Shown: positions 10,577-20,899 of the stretch, piece by piece
Layout of the letters: every line of letters starts with the position of its first letter
Numbering within the stretch: position 1 is the stretch's first letter
Origin: Flavobacteriales bacterium
GTDB lineage: Bacteria > Bacteroidota > Bacteroidia > Flavobacteriales_F > PHOS-HE28
Length of the DNA: 64,000 bases
NCBI GenBank assembly: GCA_016715995.1
Contig: JADJXF010000021.1
Span: 62,001 to 126,000, forward strand
Direction of reading: 5' to 3'
Notes under the pieces: model-generated
What the model saw: only the letters and a program-made list of their open reading frames with translations
Database searches by the model: none
Told to the model about the DNA's origin: nothing
Position numbers and translations under genes: made by a program

Positions 10577-11388
10577 TCAGGCGGGTTGTTTTGGGAAGAG
10601 CCTACCCCACAACGGGCTGAGCAGGTAGATGATCAGGATCAAAGGAACGGCGAGGATGCCATACAGCAGCACCAGCACGACTCCAGCGCCCAGCAGCAAG
10701 TAGATGACCTCGTTGCCCTTCCACTTGAAGTGCTTGAACTTGAGGGAGGGAAGGGGAGTTCGGAGAGCATAAGAATGCCAAGGACAAGAGGAAGCCAGAA
10801 GATCAGTGGAAAGAGCAGGTGCAGTCTTAATGCACGCCAGAAGATCAACTGGATCGTTTCCACGAAGGGGCCAAATCCGATTCCAGTAGATCCTAGGATT
10901 AAGGGTATGCTAACCCAGAACAGTGCGTTCGAGGGTGTGGGTAAACCAAGGAACTCTGTCGACTGACGTTTATCGACGTTGAACTTTGCCAAGCGCCATG
11001 CGGAGCAGATTGGGATTGGGGCTAGGACGAGTCCTTTACCCAAGTCGATTAACGCGCTGGGCTCTGCACCCAACCCGAACCAGTCGATTCGAACGCCGCA
11101 ACCCACGCAGTCTCCGAAGAAAAAGGAGTCTGGGATGTTGAAAATGACGAACATCGGCGCGACCCCGAAAGTCACCATGTCCGCCAAGCTGTCCAGTTGC
11201 TTGCCCAGTTCACTTCCTCCGCCCAAGGCCCGCGCCGCCAACCCGTCCAGCACATCGAAGGCCGCCCCGGCGAACACCAGCAAACACGCCAGTGTTAGCT
11301 GTCCTTGGGAGGCCAGGAGGATGGATGCGACCCCGCAGGATAGGTTCGCCGTGGTGAGCAGATCGGGAATTCGCGGGAGCCGGGGCAT
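10577..11388 (-). CDS. pssA: CDP-diacylglycerol-serine O-phosphatidyltransferase, frameshifted near the 3' end
   Basis: A membrane enzyme that makes phosphatidylserine, the precursor of phosphatidylethanolamine. The CDP-alcohol phosphotransferase motif FDVLDGLAARALGGGSELGK then QLDSLADMVTFG is intact, and several membrane segments follow. Start is taken at MPRLPRIPDLLTTANLSCG (ATG 11388); the longer frame adds non-family residues. After LGILMLSELPF the frame reads low-complexity Ser/Cys and stops at 10639, while the neighbouring frame continues SLKFKHFKWKGNEVIYLLLG to a TGA at 10577. The total of 812 bases is one short of a whole number of codons, so one base appears missing at about 10741-10757. 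Either a sequence error or a real disruption of the C-terminal membrane segments. Confidence 0.9.
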
Positions 11389-11467
11389 TGCCGGGGCCGA
11401 AGTTGGGATAATTTCGGGGCAATGATCCAGGCCACCGGCCGTTGAAGGCTGCGTCAATACGAAGCAA

Positions 11468-12571
11468 ATGAAGAAGTTGGGAATGAAGGGAATGCGCAGC
11501 CTCTGGGCCGGTGCGATGATGGTGTTGTGCGCCACCGCGATGCCGCAGACCGATGCGCCCAAATACAGCAATGAGTTCCTGGCCATCGGCGTGGGCGCGC
11601 GTGCCCTCGGCATGGGCAGCGCATTTACAGCGGCCGTGAGCGATGTGACCAGCGGCTACTGGAACCCCGCGGGGCTGCTGGGCGTTCGCGGCGACCTCCA
11701 GGTGGGCGTGATGCACAGCGAGTATTTCGCGGGCATCGCCAAGTACGACTACGTCGGCCTCGCCAAGCCTATCGATTCCGCCAGCACCATCGGCTTCTCC
11801 TTCATCCGCTTCGGCATCGACAACATCCCTAACACGATCGACCTTATCGATCCGAGCGGCAACATCGATTACGACCGCATCACCACCTTCAGCAGCGCCG
11901 ATCATGCCTTCATCATCAGCTACGCGCGCAAACTGCGTGTCCCCGGCCTGAGCGTTGGGGGAAATGCCAAGGTGATCTACCGCCGCGTGGGCGAGTTTGG
12001 CAAGGCCTGGGGCTTCGGCCTCGATGCCGCCGCGCGCTACGATATGGACCGCTTGCGCCTGAGCGCAGTGGTGCGCGATGTCACGGGCACCTTCAATGCC
12101 TGGAGCTACACCTTGGACGAGCGCACCATCGACGTCTTCACCCAGACCGGCAACGAGATTCCCGTGAACAGCGTGGAGGTCACCTTGCCGCGCTTGATGC
12201 TCGGCGTGGCGCGCCAATTCAACTTCGGTTCCAAGTTCGGGCTGGTGACGGCGCTGGACCTGGAGAACACCTTCGATGGCAAGCGCAACACACTGCTCAA
12301 GTCGGATCCGGTGAGCGTTGACCCGCGCCTCGGGCTTGAGGTCGGATACGCTGGCATCGTCTTCGTACGCGCCGGTGTCAGCAATTTCCAGCGCGTCACG
12401 GACCTCGCCGACAAGCAGCAGCTCACGGTTCAGCCCAACATCGGCGTTGGCCTCAAGATCAAGAGCCTCGCGCTCGATTACGCCCTCACGGACATCGGCG
12501 ACAACAGCGTGGCGCTCTATTCGAACGTCTTCTCGTTGCGCTTCGACCTATTCAAGCGGCCCTCTTCATGA
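11468..12571 (+). CDS. PorV/PorQ family outer-membrane protein (type IX secretion)
   Basis: A 367-residue exported barrel protein of the PorV/PorQ (UPF0164-related, FadL-like) family. A signal peptide ends near ATAMPQ. The family opening is present as EFLAIGVGARALGMGSAFTA, then SGYWNPAGL, and the C-terminus has strands ending FSLRFDLF. PorV is the outer-membrane shuttle that carries T9SS cargo from the translocon to the PorU sortase. The stop overlaps the next gene, which is PorU2-like, so the two probably act together. It could be the main PorV or a paralogue paired with PorU2; no second copy is in the window to compare. It is divergent from pssA, with an 79-base gap. Confidence 0.85.
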   Translation: MKKLGMKGMRSLWAGAMMVLCATAMPQTDAPKYSNEFLAIGVGARALGMGSAFTAAVSDVTSGYWNPAGLLGVRGDLQVGVMHSEYFAGIAKYDYVGLAKPIDSASTIGFSFIRFGIDNIPNTIDLIDPSGNIDYDRITTFSSADHAFIISYARKLRVPGLSVGGNAKVIYRRVGEFGKAWGFGLDAAARYDMDRLRLSAVVRDVTGTFNAWSYTLDERTIDVFTQTGNEIPVNSVEVTLPRLMLGVARQFNFGSKFGLVTALDLENTFDGKRNTLLKSDPVSVDPRLGLEVGYAGIVFVRAGVSNFQRVTDLADKQQLTVQPNIGVGLKIKSLALDYALTDIGDNSVALYSNVFSLRFDLFKRPSS

Positions 12572-15500
12572 TGAGACTGCTACAGTTGTCGGTCCTTGCC
12601 CTCTTGGTTCCCAGCGTGAATGGGCAATTCCTGGGCTACGGCAATGAGTGGATCGATTACGGCAAGCAGTACTGGAAGTTCGAGGTTTTTGCGGATGGCG
12701 TGTACCGCATCGACAGCGCCGCGTTGGTACAGTCGGGCTTCCCGATAGGCTCGGTGGACCCGCGGCATCTGATGCTCTTCGGCAAGGAGCAGCAGGTCCC
12801 CATCTACGTGCAGGGCGAGGACGACGGGGTATTCAATGCCGGCGATTTCATCGAGTTCCGCGCAGAGAAGGCGGATGGCGTGACCGACCGGCGGCTGTAT
12901 CCGTTCCCGGCGGCCAATCCGAACCCGTACTACAGCCTTTACAACGACACGGTGCGCTACTTCCTCACCTGGGATGAGGATGCGCCGGCGATGCGCATCG
13001 AAACCTACACGAACACGGATGTCAGCGCATACACGCCACAGCCATGGGTGTGGACGGATGCGCTGCTGATCTATGCCGACAATTACATGCATGGTTTCAT
13101 CGATCCATGGCTCGGCTCGCAGAACATCGCGGGCACATCCGGATTGATGATGGAAGCGGAGGGATTCTGCGGCCCGATGGTCTTCAACGCGAACCCCGGG
13201 GAGATGAACATGGACGTCGCGGTGGTCACGCCATCGGCATATACAGCCGCCGATGCGCCGCCCGCGCGCGTCACGACCACCTCCATCGGCATGGGTGTAA
13301 CGGGTCAGGCATGGACGCCGGACCACCATTTGCGCATTTACGCTGGCCCTGGTCTGGGCGATCTCATGCTCGATACCCTCTTCAACGGTGGCACCACCAT
13401 GAGGAAGTCCTTCAGCATGCCCGGCACCTGGGTGGGCGCCACCACACCGGTCCGCTTCAACGTGCCGCACGACCTGCCGCTAGGCGCCAGCAGCCCGAAT
13501 TACCTCGATTGGCAGGCGGTATCCAACGTCCTCGTCCGCTATGCGCGCACGTTGAGCGCCGTGGGTCCTGGTCCGGTGATGACCGAATCACCCGATGACG
13601 GCACCGGACCGGTGGTGCGCTTGGACCTCGGCGGCTTCGCGGGCAGTCCGGTGGTGTATGCTTGGGGCGATACCGTGCGACGCATCATTCCTGTGGCCGG
13701 CACGGCATGGCATGCGTTGTTCCCACGCGCCACGGGCAGCCCTACCACACGAGCCTATGTGTTCGCGCAAGAATCCGTGCAGCCCATCACCGCGTTGCGC
13801 AAAGTCACTCCTTCCGGCTTCTTCACGGATTACGAAAGCCTTGGCTTGGACAGTGCGCTCATCATCGTGTCGCACCGCAAACTATGGCCGGGCAGCACGG
13901 CCTATCAGAACTACCGGCAGAACGAGGCGCCACCTCGCCGGCGGAGGAGCACCGTGCTTGTGGATGTGGATGAGCTCTACGACCAATACGGTGCAGGGGT
14001 GCCGATGAATGCCGGCGCGATCCGGATGTTCTGCAAGCACCTGCTCGATACCTGGGATTCGGCCCCGTCCGGGCTGTTCCTCATCGGTAAGGCGGTGAAC
14101 ACTTGGAACGCCTTCGGCTCGGGCAATCCGAGCGTGCGACCCGATGTCGCCGGTGCATATGCACGCACGCTGGTGCCCACCTTCGGCTATCCCAGCAGCG
14201 ATCAGTGCTTCACCATGGGGCTGAACTTCGATCCCCGGCGGATGGACATCCCAGTTGGCCGTATCAGCGCGAACGTGAATGGCGATGTGGTGGCCTACCT
14301 CGACAAGGTGCGCGCCACTGAAACGCAGGCTGCCACGCCAGCGATCTGGCAGAAGAACATCATGCACTTCGCCGGGGGCTTCCAGGCTGACGAGATCAAT
14401 ACGCACGCGCTCCTGCTCAGCGGCCTTGGCCAGATTGTAGCGGACACGGCCTTTGGTGCGAATGTGATTCCGTTCAAGAAGACGGTGTCGGGCACCATCG
14501 GGCTTGCCGGCGACTCTGTGCGGCGCGTCATCGAGGACCAGGGCGTCACGCTCATGTCATTCCTGGCCCATGCGTACTCGAGCAGCTTCGATTACACCAT
14601 TGATGAGCCGCAGAACTACAACTGGGGAGGAAAGCACCCGTTGGTCATCGGCAACTCGTGCTACATCGGGAATGTTCACCTGAACGGCAATTTCAGCACG
14701 AGTGAGGATTGGACCTTGGAGCCTGGCGCCGGCCCGATCGGATTCCTCGCCTCCACACAGCAGGGGTTCCGTCCGTATCTCATGGCATACACCGGCAATT
14801 TCTATGAGAGCTTCGGCCGGATCAATTACGGGGCCACCATCGGTGAGCACATGAAGCACGCGAGCCTCGCCTCGCAGATACAGTCGCCCACGGTTCCGAT
14901 GGAATGGCATGTGCACACGTTCCATCTGGAAGCCGATCATGCGACGTTGGTGCTCAACACGCATCCGCTTCCCGACTATTCAGTGAACGAGGCTGAGATT
15001 TTCTTCGAGCCCCCGATCGTGACGGCTGATGTGGACAGCTTCACGGTGAAGGTGGTGGTGAGCAACCTGGCGCGCGCCGTCGATGCCCAGTTCAACGTGG
15101 AACTGCTTCGCATCAATCCTGGCCTAGGCGCGCAGCCGGTCAGCCACTTCACCTCGCTGTCGAACGTTTATCTGCGCGATACGGCAGTGTTCCGCATTCC
15201 CACCCTCGGCTTCAGCGGCGGCCAAGGCAGCAATCAGCTGGAGATGCGCGTGGACCTGGGCCCGGACCTGGTCGATGAGATGGAGAATGTGGCGAACAAC
15301 ACCGTCACGACATCGCTTTTCATCACCAGTGGGGATATCATACCGGTGTACCCGTATGATTTCGCCATCATCCCCGAGCCCGGCTCGCCCCTGAAGGCGA
15401 GCACCGGCGATCCACTCGCACCGGTCCGCACTTACGTGTTCCAGATTGATACCATCGATACGTTCAACAGCCCGGTGATGGAGAGCTTCACCACGCAGGC

Positions 15501-17736
15501 GCCGGGAGGCGTGGTCACGTGGGATCCGCCGGGCATCTTCGCGCTCAGCGCCACGCAGGACAGCCTCGTGTATTACTGGCGCTGCAGCATCGACAGCGCA
15601 TCGTCGGGCAACAACCAGTACAATTGGTACGAGCGCTCCTTCCAGCATATCCCGGGCAAGCGTGGCTGGGGCCAGGCGCACTTCTTCCAATTCAAGAACG
15701 ACAGCTACTCGGGCATCACGTGGGACCGTCCGGAGCGGGATTTCGACTTTGATGAGAGCGAACGTAACCTGCGGGCCAGCGTCAGTGGGAATGTCGGCGG
15801 ACCAGGAATCAATTGGTCCATCGACCTCACCCCGCAGGATTATGGGGGCTGCGGACCTGCTGCTTGGAGCGTGGCGGTGGTGGACCCGGTAACGTTCGAG
15901 GCGTGGGCCACCTACTGGACCGATGCGCAAGGCCAGGTCTTCAACCCCAACAACAACTTCGGTAACGGGAACAACAACGGCGCCTGCAGGAACCGGCCGG
16001 AGAAGTACTTCGCTTTCAGCACGGGCTCTTCATCGCAGCTCGACGGGCTGGAGAGCATGCTCAACACGGGCATCCCCGATGGGCATCACATCCTGATCTA
16101 TTCATGGCGCCACCTGGACAAGTACGGCACCAACTTGAACGGAGGTGCCGGAGTGTTGCAGGCTTTGGAGAACATGGGCGCGCCGGAGTTCGACTTGTTG
16201 CCAGACAGCGTGCCGTACATCTGTTACGTGCGCAAAGGCTATCCGGAGACTTTCCGCGATACGGTCGGCATCTCGCTCACCGATACGGTCAATCTTAGCG
16301 TGTGGGTGCCCACCGCCTTCGCGCAAGGCGTCATCACCACGATGGACGCCGGACCTGCGTTCAATTGGGAGGCATTGTATTGGGATGAGCGCCCGAGCGA
16401 TGAGTTCGACACCACGCGCATCAAGCTGTACGGCCGTCCCACCGGCAGCAATCAATTCGTAGAATTGATGGACCTGCCTAGCGCGCAGGATTCGGTGCCT
16501 GACCTCGGCACCCTCGTGAGCGCTGCCCAGTACCCGGTGCTGCGCATCCAGGGGCGATTCCGGGATGGCAACACCTCCGATGCGAAGCCCGCGCAGTTGC
16601 AGCGCTGGCAGCTGCTGAGCAGCCCCGTGCCCGAATGCGCCATCCATCCGCCATTGGGCTATTACAATGCGCTTGATGGCTGGGCGGAAGGACAGCAGGC
16701 CGCTGTGGCCGTGGCGGTGCAGAACATCAGCGAGTTGGACATGGACAGCCTGCTCATGGGCGCCTGGGTGATTGGTCGCGACAACGTTCGGCGCGGCATC
16801 CACTACCGGTTGAATGCGCCCCTGCCGGCAGGGGCTTGGTTGGTGGACACCATACGGTTCAGCACGATCGGCCTGGGTGGTTGGAACACCTTGGTGATCG
16901 AGGCGAATCCGGTCGATAGCCTCACCGGCAGCTATCATCAATTCGAGCAATACCATTTCAACAACATCGCCCAATTGCGCTTCGAGGTGGACGAGGACCT
17001 CGAGAACCCCATCCTCGATGTCACCTTCGATGGCCGACACATCCTGAATGGCGACATCGTCTCCGCTCGGCCTGAGGTGCAGATTACCCTCGATGATGAG
17101 AACCCCATTCGTCTGCTTGAATCTCCCGGCGACACGGCGGTCTTCAAGGTCTTCCTACAGCGCCCAGGCGCGTCGACCGTGGAACGGCTATGGTTCCGTG
17201 ATGGGGCCGGCAACGAGATTCTGCAGTTCATCCCTGCCAATGGGCCGCAGAACGTGGCGCGCATCCTGTACCACCCGAATTTCATGGCCGATGGGGAGTA
17301 TTGCCTTACCGTACAAGCCTCGGACCTCAGCCTCAATCCCAGCGGCGACGACGATTATAAGATCTGCTTCGAGGTGGTGAACCGTAGCACGATCACGGAT
17401 GTGCTCAACTATCCGAACCCCTTCACCACGAGCACGCGCTTCGTTTTCACGCTCACGGGCACGGAGGTGCCGAGCTACATGAAGATCCAGATCCTCACGG
17501 TCACGGGCAAGGTGGTGCGAGAGGTCTCGACGGCTGAGTTGGGCTCCTTGTACATCGGGCGGAACATCACGGACTTCGCATGGGACGGCACCGACCAGTT
17601 CGGGGACCGGCTCGCGCGTGGCGTTTACCTCTACCGCGTCATCGCGCGGCTGAACGGTGAGGAGATCGAGGTGCGGGAATCGCAGGCCTCGCAGTACCTC
17701 ACCAAGGGCTTCGGCAAGATGTACCTCTTGCGCTGA
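12568..17736 (+). CDS. porU2: PorU2-like putative type IX secretion sortase, C25 (gingipain-like) cysteine peptidase
   Basis: A 1722-residue exported protein. A signal peptide ends near VNGQF. The N-terminal third is beta-rich. A C25 peptidase-like domain lies at about residues 430-740, with LVDVDELYDQYG, FLIGKAV, DIPVGRISA, then the likely catalytic His in SFLAHAYSSSFDY and Cys in VIGNSCYIGN, as in gingipains and PorU. A long Ig-like region follows. The last 85 residues (VLNYPNPFTTSTRFVF, later FAWDGTDQFGDRLARGVYLY) form a FlgD-like domain related to T9SS C-terminal domains. PorU is the sortase that cuts sorting domains and attaches A-LPS; PorU2 is its longer Bacteroidota relative. Tight overlap with the PorV-like gene supports a T9SS role. 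Confidence 0.85.
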   Translation: MMRLLQLSVLALLVPSVNGQFLGYGNEWIDYGKQYWKFEVFADGVYRIDSAALVQSGFPIGSVDPRHLMLFGKEQQVPIYVQGEDDGVFNAGDFIEFRAEKADGVTDRRLYPFPAANPNPYYSLYNDTVRYFLTWDEDAPAMRIETYTNTDVSAYTPQPWVWTDALLIYADNYMHGFIDPWLGSQNIAGTSGLMMEAEGFCGPMVFNANPGEMNMDVAVVTPSAYTAADAPPARVTTTSIGMGVTGQAWTPDHHLRIYAGPGLGDLMLDTLFNGGTTMRKSFSMPGTWVGATTPVRFNVPHDLPLGASSPNYLDWQAVSNVLVRYARTLSAVGPGPVMTESPDDGTGPVVRLDLGGFAGSPVVYAWGDTVRRIIPVAGTAWHALFPRATGSPTTRAYVFAQESVQPITALRKVTPSGFFTDYESLGLDSALIIVSHRKLWPGSTAYQNYRQNEAPPRRRRSTVLVDVDELYDQYGAGVPMNAGAIRMFCKHLLDTWDSAPSGLFLIGKAVNTWNAFGSGNPSVRPDVAGAYARTLVPTFGYPSSDQCFTMGLNFDPRRMDIPVGRISANVNGDVVAYLDKVRATETQAATPAIWQKNIMHFAGGFQADEINTHALLLSGLGQIVADTAFGANVIPFKKTVSGTIGLAGDSVRRVIEDQGVTLMSFLAHAYSSSFDYTIDEPQNYNWGGKHPLVIGNSCYIGNVHLNGNFSTSEDWTLEPGAGPIGFLASTQQGFRPYLMAYTGNFYESFGRINYGATIGEHMKHASLASQIQSPTVPMEWHVHTFHLEADHATLVLNTHPLPDYSVNEAEIFFEPPIVTADVDSFTVKVVVSNLARAVDAQFNVELLRINPGLGAQPVSHFTSLSNVYLRDTAVFRIPTLGFSGGQGSNQLEMRVDLGPDLVDEMENVANNTVTTSLFITSGDIIPVYPYDFAIIPEPGSPLKASTGDPLAPVRTYVFQIDTIDTFNSPVMESFTTQAPGGVVTWDPPGIFALSATQDSLVYYWRCSIDSASSGNNQYNWYERSFQHIPGKRGWGQAHFFQFKNDSYSGITWDRPERDFDFDESERNLRASVSGNVGGPGINWSIDLTPQDYGGCGPAAWSVAVVDPVTFEAWATYWTDAQGQVFNPNNNFGNGNNNGACRNRPEKYFAFSTGSSSQLDGLESMLNTGIPDGHHILIYSWRHLDKYGTNLNGGAGVLQALENMGAPEFDLLPDSVPYICYVRKGYPETFRDTVGISLTDTVNLSVWVPTAFAQGVITTMDAGPAFNWEALYWDERPSDEFDTTRIKLYGRPTGSNQFVELMDLPSAQDSVPDLGTLVSAAQYPVLRIQGRFRDGNTSDAKPAQLQRWQLLSSPVPECAIHPPLGYYNALDGWAEGQQAAVAVAVQNISELDMDSLLMGAWVIGRDNVRRGIHYRLNAPLPAGAWLVDTIRFSTIGLGGWNTLVIEANPVDSLTGSYHQFEQYHFNNIAQLRFEVDEDLENPILDVTFDGRHILNGDIVSARPEVQITLDDENPIRLLESPGDTAVFKVFLQRPGASTVERLWFRDGAGNEILQFIPANGPQNVARILYHPNFMADGEYCLTVQASDLSLNPSGDDDYKICFEVVNRSTITDVLNYPNPFTTSTRFVFTLTGTEVPSYMKIQILTVTGKVVREVSTAELGSLYIGRNITDFAWDGTDQFGDRLARGVYLYRVIARLNGEEIEVRESQASQYLTKGFGKMYLLR

Positions 17737-17791
17737 GGGCGAGTGCTTCCTCCGCATCAGTGGCTTACCCGGCACCGGGTACATTCGCCGC

Positions 17792-19465
17792 ATGCGCCCA
17801 ACGCGTGCCCATGTTCTCTGCTGGTCGGCGCTGAGCGGTGTGCTCTGGGCGATTGCGTGGCCGGCCATCGGCGGAATGGCGGTGCTCGCTTTCGTGGCGT
17901 GGCTGCCGCTGCTGCATGCGGAGCGCCTTCATGAAACGCGCACGGAGAACCGTCGGCGGGCATTCTATCCGTATGTGCTCGCTGCGACCTTCATCTGGAA
18001 CCTCTCCTGCTCGTGGTGGTTCTTCGCGGTGAGCGAGCCCATGACGACCCGGCTCGTGAGCGTCGGCGCGCCGGTAATCTGCAACACCCTGTTCATGGGG
18101 CTGCCATGGCTGCTGACGCGATGGGTGGCGGTGAGGTGGAATCGCCGATGGTCCCATCTCGCGTTCGCGGCTTGCTGGTTGGCGTTCGAGCGGCTTCACC
18201 ACGACTGGGACCTTCAATGGCCGTGGTTCTCGCTCGGCAATGTCTTCGGGGAGCATCCGGCCTGGGTGCAGTGGTATGAAGGGAGCGGGATCCTCGGTGG
18301 GTCGCTTTGGGTGTTGGCATTGAACCTGCTGCTCGACAGCGCCATCGCGTCTTGGAGATCAGCACGACGTGAGGCCTATCGAAAGCTGGCAATCGCGCTT
18401 CTGGTGATCGCCGTGCCGCTCATCGGTTCCTTCTGGCGATTCCATACCTACCCGGAATCGAAGCCAGGTGGCGTACAGGTCGTGGTGGTTCAACCGAACG
18501 TGGATCCCTACACGGAGAAGTTCGGCGGACTGGATTCGATGGATCAACTGGAGCGCATGCTGGCGCTGGCGCGGCCGCTCATCACGCCGGACACGCGGCT
18601 GGTTGTCTTTCCGGAGACGGCACTGCAGGAAACGGGTTCCATTCGGCTGGGACCGGATGGATTGATCTTCAAAGGGCTTTGGGAGAATGCGCTCGATTCC
18701 GCTCGCAGTGTGATCAGGCTGCGTGCATTCCAAGCCGAGCACCCGCAGGTGGCCCTGCTCTGCGGCATGAGCAGCGATCGTTGGTTCAGCGATGAGGGCG
18801 AACGTCCCAGCACGGCGCGACCCATCGGCGACAGCCGCTATTGGTACGAGGCGTACAACGCTGCGCTATGGCTGCCTGTGCGGGGCGGGACGGAGAGCTA
18901 CCATAAATCGAAGCTGGTGGCCGGGGTGGAGAGCATGCCCTTTGAACGCGTCCTGGGTCACTTGGGCGAACTTGCGCTCGACCTCGGCGGCACCACCGGT
19001 AGCCTGGGCCAGCAGCAGGAGCGATCAGTGCTGCGCGATGCAGCATCGGGACTGGCCATCGTCCCGGCAATCTGCTATGAATCGGTCTTCGGAGAGCACA
19101 TCGCCGCGCATGTGCGCAATGGTGGCGAGCTGATCGTGGTGATGACGAATGATGGCTGGTGGGACAACACTCCGGGTTACAGGCAGCATCTCACCTTCTC
19201 TTCCCTGCGCGCGATCGAGACCAGGCGCGATGTGGTGCGCTCCGCGAACACGGGCATCTCGTGCATCGTCGATCAACGCGGTGTCATCCGGGCCGAGACC
19301 GATTGGTGGGTTCCGACGGCTTTCCGCGCCAACGTTCACCCCAATGAGTCGGTGACCTTCTTCGTCCGGTATGGCGATTTGGTTGGCCGCAGTGCCATCT
19401 GGGTCTCCCTACTGTTTCTCGTCGCCACGTTGTGGCATTGGTTCAGGAGAACCCGCTCAGTATAG
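17792..19465 (+). CDS. lnt: apolipoprotein N-acyltransferase
   Basis: An inner-membrane enzyme that adds the third acyl chain to lipoproteins. 557 residues from ATG 17792 (MRPTRAHVLCW); the frame is open upstream to 17657, but that stretch overlaps the porU2-like gene and has no family sequence. Several N-terminal membrane helices are followed by a nitrilase-fold domain with the catalytic triad: Glu in VVFPETALQETG, Lys in YHKSKLVAGVESMPFE, and Cys in PAICYESVFGE. A TACATTCG element, one base off the -7 consensus, lies just before the start. The 3' end overlaps the convergent T9SS cargo gene by 9 bases. Confidence 0.95.
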   Translation: MRPTRAHVLCWSALSGVLWAIAWPAIGGMAVLAFVAWLPLLHAERLHETRTENRRRAFYPYVLAATFIWNLSCSWWFFAVSEPMTTRLVSVGAPVICNTLFMGLPWLLTRWVAVRWNRRWSHLAFAACWLAFERLHHDWDLQWPWFSLGNVFGEHPAWVQWYEGSGILGGSLWVLALNLLLDSAIASWRSARREAYRKLAIALLVIAVPLIGSFWRFHTYPESKPGGVQVVVVQPNVDPYTEKFGGLDSMDQLERMLALARPLITPDTRLVVFPETALQETGSIRLGPDGLIFKGLWENALDSARSVIRLRAFQAEHPQVALLCGMSSDRWFSDEGERPSTARPIGDSRYWYEAYNAALWLPVRGGTESYHKSKLVAGVESMPFERVLGHLGELALDLGGTTGSLGQQQERSVLRDAASGLAIVPAICYESVFGEHIAAHVRNGGELIVVMTNDGWWDNTPGYRQHLTFSSLRAIETRRDVVRSANTGISCIVDQRGVIRAETDWWVPTAFRANVHPNESVTFFVRYGDLVGRSAIWVSLLFLVATLWHWFRRTRSV

Positions 19466-20785
19466 CGGCACGCGACGGGTCATCGGCGTGCCATCACCGG
19501 CGGCGACCGCCAGTGTATAGATGCCCATTGCCAAGCCAGCCTGGTCGAAGCCAAGCGTGTTCAGGCCATGCAAGAGCGTGATACCGCTCTTCTGGAACAC
19601 GAGCCTTCCTGCGGCATCATACAACTGCATCGCAGCCAACTGAGCGCTGGCAGAATTGATCACCACTTGGATTGTTTCTCCACCATCCCATGCGTTCACT
19701 AAAACGGTCTGCCCGTCGTTCATGCAATCGGCCACCACAATGGATGAAGCAGTCTCAGCTCCGCTTGCTTCCACGGTGCGAAGCCGGTAATAGGCGGGAT
19801 AGCCCGGCGATGGGTCAACGAAGACATAGTTGGTGGCGACTCCTGGGCTTCCAACGGCGTTCACCTCGCCGACGGACTCGAATCCGACTCCATCCAAGCT
19901 CCGCTCCATCATGAAGCGCGTGACTTCGGATTCGCTCGCCGTGGTCCAACGAAGCACAGCGCGCGCATCATCGCAATCCGCGCTGAAGCGCACCAGTTCC
20001 ACGGGCAGTGGCTGCAGGATGTTCGAGAGCGTCCATGACCGGAAGAAATGCGCGGCCCCGACGTTCACGTTCGTAACAGAATTGATCGCGCCCGCCGCGA
20101 ATGTTCCCGCAGGCCAGAAGTCGCCCCATTGTCCCAACGGGGTGTTGAAGCGCTGCGCGCCCACCGTGCTCGCACCGGTGATGGCGTTTCCCGTGCGCAC
20201 ATCGCCGATACCCGCTCCAGGGTCGTAGGTGAAATCGAGCCGGATACCGGGTCTGGTGCCATACGCGAAGCCCGCGACGCCGGGGTCGAGGATCCAGAAA
20301 CGATCCACCACGTTGTCTGAATTATTCACGGGCGCACCGGTCCAGAAGTTGTGCATATGCGTCACATCCGAAGGGCGGTAGGAGTTATTGTCCCAATTGG
20401 CGGGACCGATGCCGCCATAATTGAACGTGCTGAAGCAGACGCTCGCTGCAGCCTCATTCGAAGCGCCACCGATCGCTTCGTAGGTGAACGGCATCTTCAC
20501 GCCATTCGCGGTGGTGAAGGGAACGGTGTACACCCCAGTGGTGTTGCGGATCTGCCAGCGGATGCGGTTGAATTCGCCCTCGCTCCGGATGTTGCCGCCG
20601 GTGCCCAAAGTCTGGATGCCCGCGTTCGCAGGGTTCTCCACAACCACCCACGCTCCATTGTCGATGCGCAGCCAAGCGTCGTTGTTGAAGACCAGACGCG
20701 CCTGACCGAAAGCACCGGCCCCCAATGCGCAATGGAGCACTGCGATGGCGATGGAGCGCTGTGCTATGTGGCTTGACGGTGGCAT
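19457..20785 (-). CDS. secreted protein with type A T9SS sorting domain, function unknown
   Basis: A 442-residue exported protein. A signal peptide ends about GAGAFGQA. The central region has no recognised family. LPVELVRFSADC near residue 262 opens the Bacteroidota stretch that precedes many sorting domains, with VLRWTTASESEVTRFMMERS as a fibronectin-like strand pattern. The C-terminal 75 residues carry the type A pattern: LYDAAGRLVFQKSG, then GLAMGIYTLAV. It is therefore T9SS cargo for the cell surface or medium. It converges on lnt with a 9-base overlap. Start is the first Met; others lie nearby. Confidence 0.85.
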   Translation of the reverse strand: MPPSSHIAQRSIAIAVLHCALGAGAFGQARLVFNNDAWLRIDNGAWVVVENPANAGIQTLGTGGNIRSEGEFNRIRWQIRNTTGVYTVPFTTANGVKMPFTYEAIGGASNEAAASVCFSTFNYGGIGPANWDNNSYRPSDVTHMHNFWTGAPVNNSDNVVDRFWILDPGVAGFAYGTRPGIRLDFTYDPGAGIGDVRTGNAITGASTVGAQRFNTPLGQWGDFWPAGTFAAGAINSVTNVNVGAAHFFRSWTLSNILQPLPVELVRFSADCDDARAVLRWTTASESEVTRFMMERSLDGVGFESVGEVNAVGSPGVATNYVFVDPSPGYPAYYRLRTVEASGAETASSIVVADCMNDGQTVLVNAWDGGETIQVVINSASAQLAAMQLYDAAGRLVFQKSGITLLHGLNTLGFDQAGLAMGIYTLAVAAGDGTPMTRRVPLY

Positions 20786-20899
20786 CGGAAAGGTCTCAAT
20801 GGCTTCGGAAAGTTAAGTGATTGGCTGTGGGGTTTGATGGCTGGGTCGTGGTGCACGAACCTGAACTGTGCATGTCCGTGGACAGATACCTTGGCCACC

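Noticed and set aside
11389..12217. - strand frame over the PorV-like gene and N-terminal extension of pssA
   Set aside because: Low-complexity shadow; the pssA family starts at 11388.
13900..14800. gingipain-type secreted protease as the identity of the large C25 protein
   Set aside because: Size, C-terminal related domain and pairing with a PorV-like gene fit PorU2 better, although protease activity cannot be excluded.
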